Source: Coenobita brevimanus (taxonomy: Eukaryota; Arthropoda; Malacostraca; Decapoda; Coenobitidae). Taken from it: a stretch of 64,000 nucleotides of DNA. Below are positions 11,424 to 21,179 of the stretch, one piece after another; the first letter of the stretch is position 1; every line of letters starts with the position of its first letter. The translations under genes were made by a program, and so were the position numbers. The notes below the pieces were generated by a model. It saw nothing but the letters and a program-made list of their open reading frames with translations, did no database searches and was not told where the DNA came from. The stretch spans positions 23,153,848 to 23,217,847 of the forward strand of contig CM064657.1 in assembly GCA_032717465.1 (NCBI GenBank), in the 5' to 3' direction.

Positions 11424-11808
11424 TCATCAGCCGTTGAGGTCCACTGCAGGACCAGCCTATCCCTACCGAAGCAGGGATGATACAGCCAATATATCTCTAC
11501 CAAGTGGCTTAAGCTGTCTGGTAGAGACTGTACAGTATGTAGGATGAGAAGTGCTTGTGAGTGTGATTGTAGTGTCGTAGTGGCTTTGGATGTGTGTGTA
11601 GTCTGTGAACCAAGTGTAATCGGCCCGCCTTAAGCCGATTGGGTGCAAGCATACTAGTATGCAGTTCAACCACAGCACCCCTTATGTCCGCCAAAGTAGC
11701 AGGTGGCTTGGTGAACGCTTCCCTAAGTTTTTACAACTCTGGCGGGAGGCGAACCAGCGCTCACCAGCGTGCGGAACGCACACTCTACCACTGTACCACA
11801 GAGGCTCC
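11421..11808 (-). mobile_element. SINE1, tRNA-derived, copy 1
   Basis: On the minus strand the element begins GGAGCCTCTGTGGTACAGTGG. The pol III A box TGGTACAGTGG lies at 11788-11798 and the B box GGTTCGCCTCC at 11745-11755. The body of about 320 bp is shared over its whole length with 54748-55144 on the opposite strand. The 3' end reads GGCTGATGATGA followed by (AT)n. AT repeats lie on both sides, as expected if it inserted into an AT tract. It would need a partner LINE for movement; none here shares its 3' end. Confidence 0.85.
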
Positions 11809-11818
11809 ATATATATAT

Positions 11819-11855
<37 letters not shown>
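11809..11855. repeat. (AT)n microsatellite flanking the SINE1 5' end
   Basis: This is an AT run of about 47 bases with one AAA interruption. It abuts the 5' end of the minus-strand SINE1 copy. Confidence 0.95.
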
Positions 11856-12130
11856 CACAGTATATATAATATGTAATATTGTCGTATGTTTCACTTGAAT
11901 TTCAGCATAATGTACCGTAACAAGCAAATAAGTAGAAAACGACACGGATCCGATGAGGCCTTCTTTTCGATGCTGATGCCACAGTTATCAAGGGGTCATG
12001 TTATCGTGGTATTAGAAGGCTCCTACCATTTCCTTCGTAGCGATTATTTGTGTTATCTTTATTTGTCTTTATTAAGGGAACAACTTGCATTAAGGGTATA
12101 CATGGCAGTATTGACGTGCCTTAGTATTCA

Positions 12131-12853
12131 GAAATAGTGTAGTGCGCAAGGAGAAAAACTGGGATTGGTAATAAATTGTGGAAAGACTGAAATTATTGAT
12201 ATGAACGTGGAGAACCAAATCGATTGTGTAATTGGGAATAATGTGGTGAAAATTGTAGAAAACTTTAAATATCTGGGAACGATTGTATCATCTAATGGAT
12301 CATTAAACATTGAAATTGAGGAGAGGATTAGACAGGCTTGGCGAGCTGTTGGAATGTTGAAATCTGTTTGGAATAATAATATGCTTTCGGTACATACTAA
12401 AGTGAAAATTTACAAGTCCATGGTTAGACCAATTTTATTTTACGGGCATGAGTCATGGTACAGTACAATTGCAACAGATCAGAAAGTATTAGGATTTGTG
12501 AATAAAATACTGAGAAGGATTCTTGGGGTAAAGTGGCAAGACAGAGTTACAAATGAAAGAGTAAGGGATATTACGAGAGTGGAACCAGTTAATGAATATG
12601 TGAGACTGTCTCGCACATATATAGAAAAGAAAGTAGTTTAATACAGGATGTGCCAGAGTGGACTGCTAGAGAAAGAAGAGGTAGAGGTAGGCCGGGGGAA
12701 ACCTGGTTGAGGACAATGAAAAAAGGAGCAGAAGAGGAGTGTTGGTGGGACCTGAAGGAGATGGCAAGAGACAAATATTGGTGGAGAGAGTTCATTGAGG
12801 CCCTATGCATCACTTGGGGTGCCACAGGAAATGATTGATTGATTGATTGATTG
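12131..12853 (+). pseudogene. RTE-type LINE 3' fragment, 5'-truncated, ATTG tail
   Basis: The translation from about 12132 to 12641 matches the thumb and C-terminal part of RTE-type reverse transcriptases: FKYLGTIVSSNGS, then a stretch with VKIYKSMVRPILFYGHESW and ILRRILGVKWQDRVTNE. After a frameshift near 12640 it continues to 12838 with RGRGRPGETWLRTMKK and WWREFIEALC, the usual RTE terminus. The element ends in five to six GATT units, a short-repeat tail typical of RTE elements. The endonuclease and the palm with its FADD motif are missing, so it cannot act by itself. It differs in sequence and tail from the GATA-tailed copies in this window. Confidence 0.85.
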
Positions 12854-13059
12854 CAATAAATGGTTGGGAGCCTGGTAATCCCATAAAAAATATGGCTGTA
12901 GGTAGCCAAGGTGGTGTGGCCATCGATAGCGGATTGCCCGGCCAGTGTCTTCATCGTAAAACTAGGAGTGACGCCCTGAGCGGTATTGTGGTTGGCAGGA
13001 GATGGCAGTTTGTAGTAAGAGAGTACTTGGTAGTTAATACAGCACTTGTGTACGAGTGT

Positions 13060-13197
13060 AAAGTGAGTGTTCAGGTTATCTTAATCCAATAGTTTTGTCT
13101 GTATGTAGAACTCAGTTACCTTATTACAGTAGTTTTGTATTAAGGGAGTACTAAGGTCATCGTAATACAGTAACTTTGTATCAAGAGAATACCCAGA
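13060..13197. repeat. 45-50 bp minisatellite, left part (interrupted)
   Basis: Diverged units carry GGTCATCGTAATACAGTA and TTTGTAT(C/A)AAGAGAATAC. The same array resumes at 14622, so it was split by the insertion at 13198-14621. Confidence 0.75.
13186..13197. other. Target-site duplication, left copy (12 bp)
   Basis: AGAATACCCAGA is repeated exactly at 14622-14633 on the far side of the inserted DNA. This marks 13198-14621 as a single retrotransposition product. Confidence 0.8.
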
Positions 13198-13268
13198 GGC
13201 TTCCTGTTTGTATTTTTAGTTAGTTATTTTCCGGGGAGGGGCACTAACCTTCCGCCAATCCACTTTGC

Positions 13269-13436
13269 TGACACGTAGGGAGCACGGGTTGTTGGTTATA
13301 AGGTTACCACCCAGCGTATTAAATGATTTCCTGATTTATAGGAAATAATTGGGCTTGCTACTCTGTATAGAGCTACCCCGAAATAGAGTACCACAACACT
13401 GAGTGGGTGGATGATGGGCCTCCCCACTGACCACTG
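13269..13436 (+). repeat. Dispersed repeat R1, copy 1
   Basis: About 168 bp is shared with 19330-19490 and 26927-27098, all in the same orientation. Conserved blocks are CACGTAGGGA, TTGGTTATA(A/T)GGT, ACC(A/G)CCCAGCG, a stem-loop ATTTCCT...AGGAAAT, GTAGAGCTACCC-like sequence, and GAGTGG(G)TGGATGATGG. No pol III boxes and no open frame are seen. It is possibly a SINE or a fragment of an unidentified element. Confidence 0.7.
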
Positions 13437-14621
13437 TGTAGATCAGACTTTCATTCCTAGGTCTTCACTGGAAAAGTTTCTAGAGGAGGGGAAAAAGTTT
13501 GTATGCTGCCTTCATTGGTTTGGAGAAAGCATATGACAGAGTGGATAGACAAGGAATATGGACAATAATAAGAATATATGGAGTAAATGGGAAGCTGTTG
13601 AATGCTGTGAAGAGTATGCATGAGGGGGCTAAGGTTGGAGTGCGTGTATATAGTGAACTGAGGGAATTTTTCTCTCTGAAACAGGGATGTGTCATGTCTC
13701 CATGGCTTTTCAATCTGTATATGGATGGGGTTATAAAAGAGGTAGAAGGTAGGGCAGTGGATGTTGGAGCTGCCCTAATGAGAGAGGGCAGCGTTTGGAA
13801 GCTTCCGCACTGTTGTATGCAGATAATACAGTATTGTTAAGTGAAGACGAAGAGGAACTGCAAGGCTTAGTGAATGGGTTTGGGAGACTGTGTAAGAAAC
13901 GGAATCTAAAGGTGAATGTAGGGAAGAGTCAAGTTATGATCTTCTAGAGAATTGAAGTCACTGAATGTACAGTGAGGTTGAATGGTGAGAAAACGGAAAA
14001 TGTGAATGCATTTAAGTACTTGGGTAGTGTGATGAGTGAGGATGGAAATTTGGAGGATGAAGTGCTTGTAGGGTACAACAAGGAAGAAAAATTGCGGGTT
14101 CATTGAAAGCAGTGATAAGAAATAGGGAAGTGAGCATGGAAGTAAAAAAGTTACTGCATGATAGTATTGTGATACCATCTCTAACATATGGAAGTAAAGC
14201 CTGGACCTTGTAGAAGTGACGCAAGTCAAGAGTGAGAGCAATGGAAATGAGTTATTTGAGAGGAGCATATGGATTTACGTGGAGAGACAGACTGACAAAT
14301 GAGGAAGTGAAGGAGCGTTGTGGTGTGGATGTGGATGTGATAGAAAGATTTAGGAGAAATACACTGAGGTGGTTGGCAATGTGAAGAGGATGGAGAGCGA
14401 GAGACTGACGAGGAGAGTGTATGTGAGTGAAGAAGGGGGGGAGAGGGAGAAGGAGGCCGAGGATGAGATGGAGGGATGGAGTGGAGAGGTATATGAGAGA
14501 GGGTGTGTGTGAGCTGGGGGGAGGGCAATGAAATGGCTTGGGACAGGGTGACATGGAGGCGATTTGTTTGTGGCCACCCGTTACAGGATTGAGGCGTCTG
14601 ATAATAGATGGATAGATTGAT
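13437..14621 (+). pseudogene. GATA-tailed RTE reverse transcriptase fragment, copy A
   Basis: The first frame (13499-13840) carries the RT palm start, FIGLEKAYDRVDRQG, and the QGCVMSPWLFNLYMDG block. It then breaks up through several frameshifts, but the thumb and the C-terminal GRPR-type tail can be followed to about 14580 with the help of the longer copy at 24711-26927. The catalytic FADD region is disrupted: Y-A-D-N-T can be read in another frame near 13817-13831. The endonuclease is absent. The 3' end GGCGTCTGATAATAGATGG and GATA-like units match the other two copies. This is a dead, 5'-truncated copy. Confidence 0.85.
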
Positions 14622-14870
14622 AGAATACCCAGATCATCTTTATAAATTTGTATAAAGAAAGCACTAAGGTCATCTTAATAGTTTTGTCTAGGATCATCTT
14701 AAAGCAATGCTATGTGAAGAGATCCCTCAGATCATCTTAACTGCGTTGTATAAAGAGAATACTCTTAATCTTAACACTTTTATACAAATACAATACTCAG
14801 GTCATCTTAATACGCTAGTGCAGTATAAAGAGAGTACGGTACCTAGGTCGTATTAATAGAGTAGCCAAAT
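14622..14870. repeat. 45-50 bp minisatellite, right part
   Basis: Units resume with CAGATCATCTT and repeat ...CAGGTCATCTTAATA... with GTATAAAGAGA(A/G)TAC through about 14850. The first 12 bases are the right copy of the target-site duplication. Confidence 0.75.
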
Positions 14871-14899
14871 TTGATGTAACGGTAGCATCAGGAAACCCG

Positions 14900-15060
14900 T
14901 ATTGTCGTCTTAAGAGGTGGCGAGGTCGTCCCAGGGGCCGGAAGGCGACGACCACACGACCCCTGATTGGATAGAGACCACCCCAAAGGTCAGGTGGACC
15001 ACGCCTCACTTTGAAATGTAAATATAAAGCGGAGGTGCCCGGACAACAGCCGTCTGCTCT
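14900..15060 (+). promoter_or_regulatory. Promoter-like segment (inverted CCAAT, TATA box)
   Basis: A CpG-containing stretch is followed by CTGATTGG (inverted CCAAT) near 14959-14966, an AAAGGTCAGG half-site, and AAATATAAAGCGG at about 15020-15032. An ACAACAG initiator-like sequence lies about 25-30 bases downstream of the TATA-like motif. The order and spacing fit a pol II core promoter, but no exon, start codon or splice donor can be assigned downstream. The following sequence is a pyrimidine-rich tandem repeat. Confidence 0.3.
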
Positions 15061-15084
15061 GCTAGGGACTTGAATTAGTGATGC

Positions 15085-15600
15085 AACAGGGAAGGCCTCT
15101 CTCGCTTCCCTCCTGCCCTTTCCCTCACTCTTCTATTTCCCTTGTTCCCTTGCCCTCTCCACTTCCCCTGGTTGTTTGTTGTAATACCCCCAGTTTTATG
15201 TCCCTTTTCTTCGACCATCCTTCCTCTTGATCTCTTACTCCTTCGTTTCCCTTGATCCATTGCCTTTTCTGCATCTTTCCCTGGCTGCTTCTTGCTCTCT
15301 GACACAAGCAGTTTTATGTCACTCCCACCCATCACTTCTTAACCATTTTTCCACCATGTTCCTCACACCTCTATATCCCTTGTTCACTTGCCCTCTCTCC
15401 GCCTTCCTGGTTGTTCCCATCTCTCACTAACACCTCAGTTGTTATGTCCTCTTCCTTCGACTATTTTTTTTTTCCTAATTCGGGACTATTCTTCTCCTCT
15501 TCCACTTCCTCCTGTGGTTGTTTTTCGTTATTTTGCTTTCTTGCTCTTTTATTTATCCGCAACCCATCCTCCTGTTTCCTAGGGTTACCATTTCACACTT
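15085..15600. repeat. Pyrimidine-rich tandem repeat, units of about 107-126 bp
   Basis: The landmark GG(T/C)TG(T/C)T recurs at 15170, 15283, 15409 and 15516, and AGTT(T/G)TTATGTC-like words recur at 15192, 15310 and 15437. There are about four diverged C/T-rich units. Open frames on both strands are compositional. Confidence 0.6.
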
Positions 15601-16336
15601 TCACCCCCCCACCCCCACTCAGGGAAAGAAATGAGAAAAAAACATCTCTTTTTTTTTTTTCCCTTCAGTATATAACACTGGACTCCTTCCCTTTCAGTTA
15701 TCACTATTCGTCATTCATCCTCACAACTCTTTATAGTCAGCCTCCCTTCTTGGTCTTCCCCATTATAATTCCGTTGCATGTATTACCAGCCTGCAGGCAT
15801 CTCCTCCCCTCCCAGTTTCCATCTTTGCTTGTGTATCGTTTTGCTTGGTTGTTTACTAATCATATCTCTCTTGTTAACTGACCAATACGTGGGCCCTGAT
15901 ATAAGCACATGCATTGCTCAGTTTATTAGTAACACCAAACAATTGCATTTTGACTCTGCAATGTCACCTCCTGCTCTGAAATTTCATCATAGCCTGAAAT
16001 GACACATAAAACCCAAAATTCATTAAAGAGCGACGATGATGACAGCTAATCAGGAATCGTAGTAAACTTGGAAATAAACATGGACGTAGTGTGTCGGGAA
16101 GTATAAAGCTGAGCGAAGCAGCGTGGATTAGTAATGTGAATCTGATGAATGGATTTTTCCCGTTTTTTTCTTTATGTCCACAACGCCGCCATTTTTATAT
16201 AACAGAGTCATGATTTTTTTTTTCCGACTCTGGTGAGCGTTATTTGGTGAATTTCCGCCGTACATTTTGAAACGTGGCCACCTTATCATTCTTTTTGTTT
16301 GTTAAGATGATTATGATGATGGTGATGGCGGTGCTA

Positions 16337-16337
<1 letters not shown>

Positions 16338-16368
<31 letters not shown>

Positions 16369-16369
16369 A
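16338..16369. repeat. (CAT)n microsatellite
   Basis: Ten CAT units occur in a row. Confidence 0.95.
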
Positions 16370-16413
16370 AGTGTCGTTGTCCCTGTTAATGATTAAAATA
16401 TAGGATAAGGTTT

Positions 16414-16464
16414 GCTCGCTCGCTCGCTAGCTCGAGAGAGATAGAGAGAGAGAGAGAGTGAGAG
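16414..16464. repeat. (GCTC)n-(GA)n compound microsatellite
   Basis: Three to four GCTC units are followed by CTAGCTCGAG and then by a GA run with small interruptions. Confidence 0.85.
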
Positions 16465-16649
16465 CAAACAACACGCACAAATAAATGGGCCACACGTCAT
16501 ACATCATTAAAGCTTTCGAAAGCTTGTCTCAACCTCCAAGCAAACTCATATGCACGTATTAGTTTATATTGCTTATGTAGGCACTTCATTATTATTACTG
16601 TATATACCTGTTGGACAGAGTCATTTCATCGCCTAGATCTACTAAGTTA

Positions 16650-17990
16650 TAAAGAAAGTGCCAAACTCCTCATATGCTTCTCCATACGTACCTCACTCAT
16701 TCGTGTCAATCCTTTGTTTGTATACCCTTATTCCTAATCTTCCATACCTCAGTTTTTCATACGCTCATTTACCATATCCATCCGCCCTCTTGGCCTACCA
16801 CGCCTCCTTTCATCTCCCGAGTCATTCATGTATACACCTTTTTCCACCACCATATTTTTATATCCATTCTCCCTACATGGCCATATCATCTTAACGCACT
16901 CGTCTCTTGTGTTACTGATAATTTCCGTACTCCACATCTGTCAGTATTCTCTCATACCTAATTCACATGGCGAGACTCACACATTTCTTAACAATCCCCC
17001 TTGTAATGGGGTCAGTCATCACTTTCAACGCTCATGCTGCATCCACGTTTCACACCCAGATGTTTATGTGGGTATTGACTCATCTTCGTGCAGGCTTCTT
17101 GTAGCATTCATATTTTGTTTTGTGTGAGGGCCATCATGTTAACGGCTTCTTTTACACATATATTTCTCTTCTGATGTTCCTGCACTGAGGCACTTAAACT
17201 CTTTCATCTGTTCAAAGGTCTCTCAACCCACGCTGCTCACAGATATTCAACAAAACTATGAATCTGTCCACTATAAGCAGGCAGCAAAACATAATCTACA
17301 TACATCAGATCTGAAACAATCCACCCTTAACCATTCATCACCAGTCCCACTCTGTTTCACAATTTTAATTTTGACCTTCTTCATAACCCCATCCTTATAC
17401 ACGTGTGCTGAATAACCGTAGGGACATTATACAGCCTTGTCACACTCACACTTCAGTGCTGCCACTAATCTACTCACTTTGGCGTCCCTCTACTCCTACA
17501 CCTTCATCACTGCCATCAGAAGTTATTTATTGCATATCATTAGGCCTAATGTTCTGTCCACGACATACATAGACCACGGTGCGTAAAACCTTCTATAATC
17601 CATTCCTCCTCATACTGTCATAAATTTTATTTTTACAGATCCACAAATGCCAGAAGTACTTTAAAGTGCTTCTCACATGCCCGTCTTCACGATATGTCTT
17701 GCTGCAAATATTTTATCTACGCACCTCTTCCCACTCCCAAAATAACCGTGTTTATCATTCACTTGACAGTCTGATATCTTCCCTACGTTCTCTGATATTG
17801 TTCGTCCACAGACCTTTCCCACAACACAGAGTTATCCCGCGATCATTTTTGCACTCACCTGGCTGTAACTGTGCCTTCATCCACACCACTGGTACAGTTA
17901 TGTTCATCCAGGCTTTTTGACACAGGCATATTTCCTCAAAATATGTAATTCCACTCTCCACTATGTTTTATCATCCTTACGCTGAATTCA
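16650..17990 (-). pseudogene. Strongly decayed RTE-like reverse transcriptase remnant
   Basis: Read on the minus strand, fragments in order match RTE-type LINEs. Near 17960-17755 there is NDRGITL followed by IRERREDIRL. A degraded palm with RGV(M)RQGCV-like remnants follows. Near 16937-16749 there is the C-terminal VYMNDSGDERRRGRPRGRMD. The fragments fall in different frames with many stops between them. Endonuclease is not seen. No 3' tail or target duplication could be fixed, so the ends are approximate. It is more decayed than the other LINE copies here and of a different subfamily. Confidence 0.65.
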
Positions 17991-19063
17991 TATATCCCGT
18001 ATAAAAGTAGTTGACTAAAAGTTTGAAGCACGGAAAATATACCCCATTCAAAATATATATTCCATTTCAACAAGCTGACTCTTTGCTTGAACATCTGTAT
18101 TATGTGCATAGTGACACGTATAACATGGAGAAGCCTCCTCGGAAAAGGCTGAATATATTAGCTAGTATTAGTGGGAGTGTTAGTGAGACCTGAACGTGGG
18201 AGGAGAGGATGAGAGTACATCTGTGCTGCAGGAGTAATGGGATGATTATTGGGTAATGGTGCAGGTTACATTGTCATTACTATTGTCACCTACCACCAAT
18301 ACCACCACCACACAAACCCAATTTAATAGCAATAAATAAGGTATGTATGGTACAACAAAGAACACAATAACGAGAGCACACATCAGTTTTGGTGGGACTC
18401 TTCGACTGCATGACGGCACTTGGGCTGGGGAGGCTGTGTCGCACTCTTCCTTAGCGATACATTTTGCATTTTACAGCCTAGCCCATTACTGCTCATAGGT
18501 TAAAGATTTCGGGTTCCTTTTTTAATTAACTTTTGTGAGCATTTATCGCCTTTTTATCATTATTGCGAACATTTCTCTTGTTAGCTTGTCTTGTGAGCAT
18601 AATTCCTTGTGAGCCTCTTTAAGCATGCCTTCTGTGTATTTGTGTGAGAATGTCTTGTGAGCTTCATATGAATACTTGTGAGCAGATTCTGTGGACTTTG
18701 TCGTGAGCATTTGTCATGGGACCCTCTCAGGCTGTAATGAAAGACAGTGGCGATAAACTTTTGACTAGAGTGACATTTTTTTCATTTATTTATGTCTGCA
18801 TCCAAGCGATTATACTCAACACAGGAGAGAATTTTCGAAATGGAGGAGTTTAACACAACCTTCATCAGCCTCGCCGCTACTAGAGTGTTCCCCTGACCTG
18901 AAAAGAATACACTAAAAATGATGTCTTCGTAGTGATTGTGTTAAACAGTTGCTGATCTGGAGCAGTATTTATAACTTCTGCTAAGCTTAAACTGTGTGTT
19001 TGATTGCTTGTATATTCGTTTGCCTTCACTCGTACAGCTAAGAGACACTACACAATCAGACCA
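17991..19063. other. Unassigned stretch, with a TTGTGAGC minisatellite
   Basis: No gene is seen. At 18530-18720 the word TTGTGAGC (or CGTGAGC) recurs about six times at irregular 17-50 bp spacing, which suggests an old minisatellite. Confidence 0.5.
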
Positions 19064-19108
19064 TAGTAGTAGTAGTAGTAGTAGTAGTTGCAGTAATAGT
19101 AGTAGTAG
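19064..19108. repeat. (AGT)n microsatellite
   Basis: AGT trinucleotides run for about 45 bases, with TTGCAGTAAT interruptions. Confidence 0.92.
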
Positions 19109-19325
19109 AGTAACCCTGGTCTGTCTGGCTGAGCAGATCCATCAACCGCAGGCAAGTAGTTGCTCCTACAGGGCCGTCCCGCATAGAGAACCCATGTTTC
19201 CTTGCGGCAGACAGCGCCTCGCCAAAAGGTGGCAGGGGAAAGAGTGTGTAGGTTTGGTTGCTGGATGGACGCCGCATTTGCTTTTCCACCCATTTAACAG
19301 GGGTACCATAGAAGGCTCCACATCA
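19109..19325 (-). repeat. Possible short retroposon ending in (TAC)n
   Basis: On the minus strand about 215 bp of unique, CpG-containing sequence runs into a TAC trinucleotide tail (the AGT tract read in reverse). This is the layout of a SINE or LINE 3' end with a simple-repeat tail. No pol III boxes and no second copy were found here, so the call is weak. Confidence 0.25.
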
Positions 19326-19329
19326 TCCC

Positions 19330-19490
19330 GTTGTTTGGTTATATGGTAACTACCGAGCGTATTTAATGGTTTCGTGGATTACAGAAAACAGTTAGGATTG
19401 TTACTCAGTGTAGGGTCACCTAAGGAAGAAGTAGGCAGAACTACACCAAATGAGTGGATGATGGTCGCCACTACCTACCAGCACAAGTCA
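19330..19490 (+). repeat. Dispersed repeat R1, copy 2 (diverged)
   Basis: It shares GTT(T)GGTTATA(T)GGTAAC(T)ACC(G)AGCGTATT(T)AATG, the conserved stem region and GAGTGGATGATGG with copies 1 and 3, but with more substitutions and small insertions. The orientation is the same as in the other copies. Confidence 0.6.
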
Positions 19491-20055
19491 GAGTAAATAT
19501 CAAAGTGACAAAATGCGAAAAACAGAACGACCTGTGAGTGGTTAACTGTTAAGGAGACGTTTGTCGCAAAAATGGGCTAGGATCTTTTCTAACTTAGACT
19601 ATCGGTAATAAAAGGCTGGAGTGTAATGATGGCGACGAACTTAACACATTATGTACCAGGACTTTTATTTCCGTTACCGTCACACCAGTTTATTCAGATT
19701 GGAATCCAGCCTTTCATAGTGCAGAGGTTCATTGTTACTAATTCCCTGCTGCATCCAAGCTTTGTATTTTAAAAGTGTTTCTTTTAAGTACGTGGTGGCC
19801 TGTCATGTGTATAATCATATATTTAAGCAAACATGTTGCCTGCCGCATAAGCCACTTGATGTCATAGTTTGCAGTTATTTCAGACATTTTCTCAGTACAG
19901 AGGAGTACGACGCCCATTAACCATCTGGGGTATAATATTTAAGATACGGTACTTCATAATTATTTTGTACTTTCAAATACTGAGGATATTAGTGTAGATG
20001 AATGTGTGTCTGCGTGTAAGTAGCTAGGGATATGCGTAATGGTTGAGTGGTTTGT

Positions 20056-20058
<3 letters not shown>
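19491..20058. other. Unassigned stretch
   Basis: No gene, RNA gene or repeat could be supported. Confidence 0.5.
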
Positions 20059-20118
<60 letters not shown>

Positions 20119-20136
20119 TTGTGTGTGTGTGTGTGT
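20059..20136. repeat. (GT)n microsatellite
   Basis: GT repeats run for about 78 bases with one GGTT interruption. Confidence 0.97.
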
Positions 20137-20210
20137 TTTGGGGGATATGCTGGAGGTTAAAGTACTGGACACTGCATTCAGACAAGTTTGGGTTTGTGTG
20201 TTGTGCATTT

Positions 20211-20212
<2 letters not shown>

Positions 20213-20292
<80 letters not shown>
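20213..20292. repeat. (GA)n microsatellite
   Basis: This is an uninterrupted GA run of about 80 bases. Confidence 0.97.
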
Positions 20293-20296
<4 letters not shown>

Positions 20297-20309
20297 TAAA
20301 TGAAGATTC

Positions 20310-21075
20310 ACATGATGCGGTTCACAGTAGTTGAAAGGGTAAGGGAGAGTGCAAGGGAAAGGGGAGAAGGGTTGGTAAGAGAGTAAAGGTGAGCTGGGAT
20401 GCAGGAAAGGGTGAAGGATGAGAGGAAGTAAAGGGAAATGGGAAAGGGAGGAGTGAGGTGTGGGATGAGGGAGTAAGGGAGAAGAAAGAGGACGGAGGGC
20501 GATAGGGATTGGAGGAGGAAGTGAGGGAGAAAAATAGGGTGAAGGAGCGAGGGAGACAGAGAGAATGAGAGAGGGAGGGTGAGTGATGAAGGGAGAAGGA
20601 ATGAGGAGGGAAGGAAAGCAGAGAGAATGAGGGAGTGAGGGAGGTAGAGCAACTGACAGAGGGTGGGATTAGAGGAAGAGGGGAGGGAAGGAAACAGTTT
20701 CAAGGAGGGAGAAGCAGGGTGAAAGCGAGTAGGAACAGAATCAGAGAGGATGAAGAGTGAATGATGGGGAGGAAGGGAGAGAGAGAGGGTGAGCATGCAG
20801 AGAGGATGATGGGGGAGTAAGGAGTTGGGAGTGGAGAGGGAGGCTGGTGAATATGAGGAACTGGGAGAGGGAAAGATGAGAGGATGATGGGTGGAGAGGG
20901 AATGGGAAGTGAGGAGGGATGGAGACAGACGGGAGGGGTTGAGTGTGGACGTGATCGGTGGGGAGGAAGTGTGAGAGTGAGGGGTGGGGGGGGGGAGAGG
21001 GAGAAGGAGGGAGTGAGGGTTGGAAAAAGAGTGAGTGAGGAGTGGGGAGAGAGGGAGGGAAGGGGTTGGAGTGGG
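20310..21075. repeat. Polypurine-rich tract
   Basis: The plus strand is mostly G and A (GGAGGGAGAAGG-type words) for about 765 bases. The complementary strand is stop-poor, which produces a 259-codon Ser/Pro/Leu frame without a recognisable domain. Confidence 0.85.
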
Positions 21076-21179
21076 AGCCTGCAACACAGTCTCCCCGGCA
21101 ACTCAGTGGGGATGCCGACCCACCCGCTAGAGAGAGACAAGTTAAATTCTACACGAAATTCAAATTTAGGAGAGTCTGC

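Larger units (their letters stand above)
13198..14621 (+). mobile_element. Composite insertion: R1 repeat joined to a truncated RTE
   Basis: The segment is bounded by the perfect 12-bp direct repeat AGAATACCCAGA and splits a minisatellite. Its left third holds unrelated sequence and dispersed repeat R1 (13269-13436). Its right part is the 3' portion of a GATA-tailed RTE (from about 13437), ending in GATAGATGGATAGATTGATAG. Because the direct repeats lie outside both parts, they probably integrated together, for example by template switching. An older R1 inside the RTE donor is the alternative. Confidence 0.7.
15601..16649. other. Unassigned stretch with simple repeats
   Basis: No gene is recognised. 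It contains T runs near 15650 and 16215, a (CAT)n tract at 16338-16369 and a GCTC/GA compound tract at 16414-16464. Confidence 0.5.
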
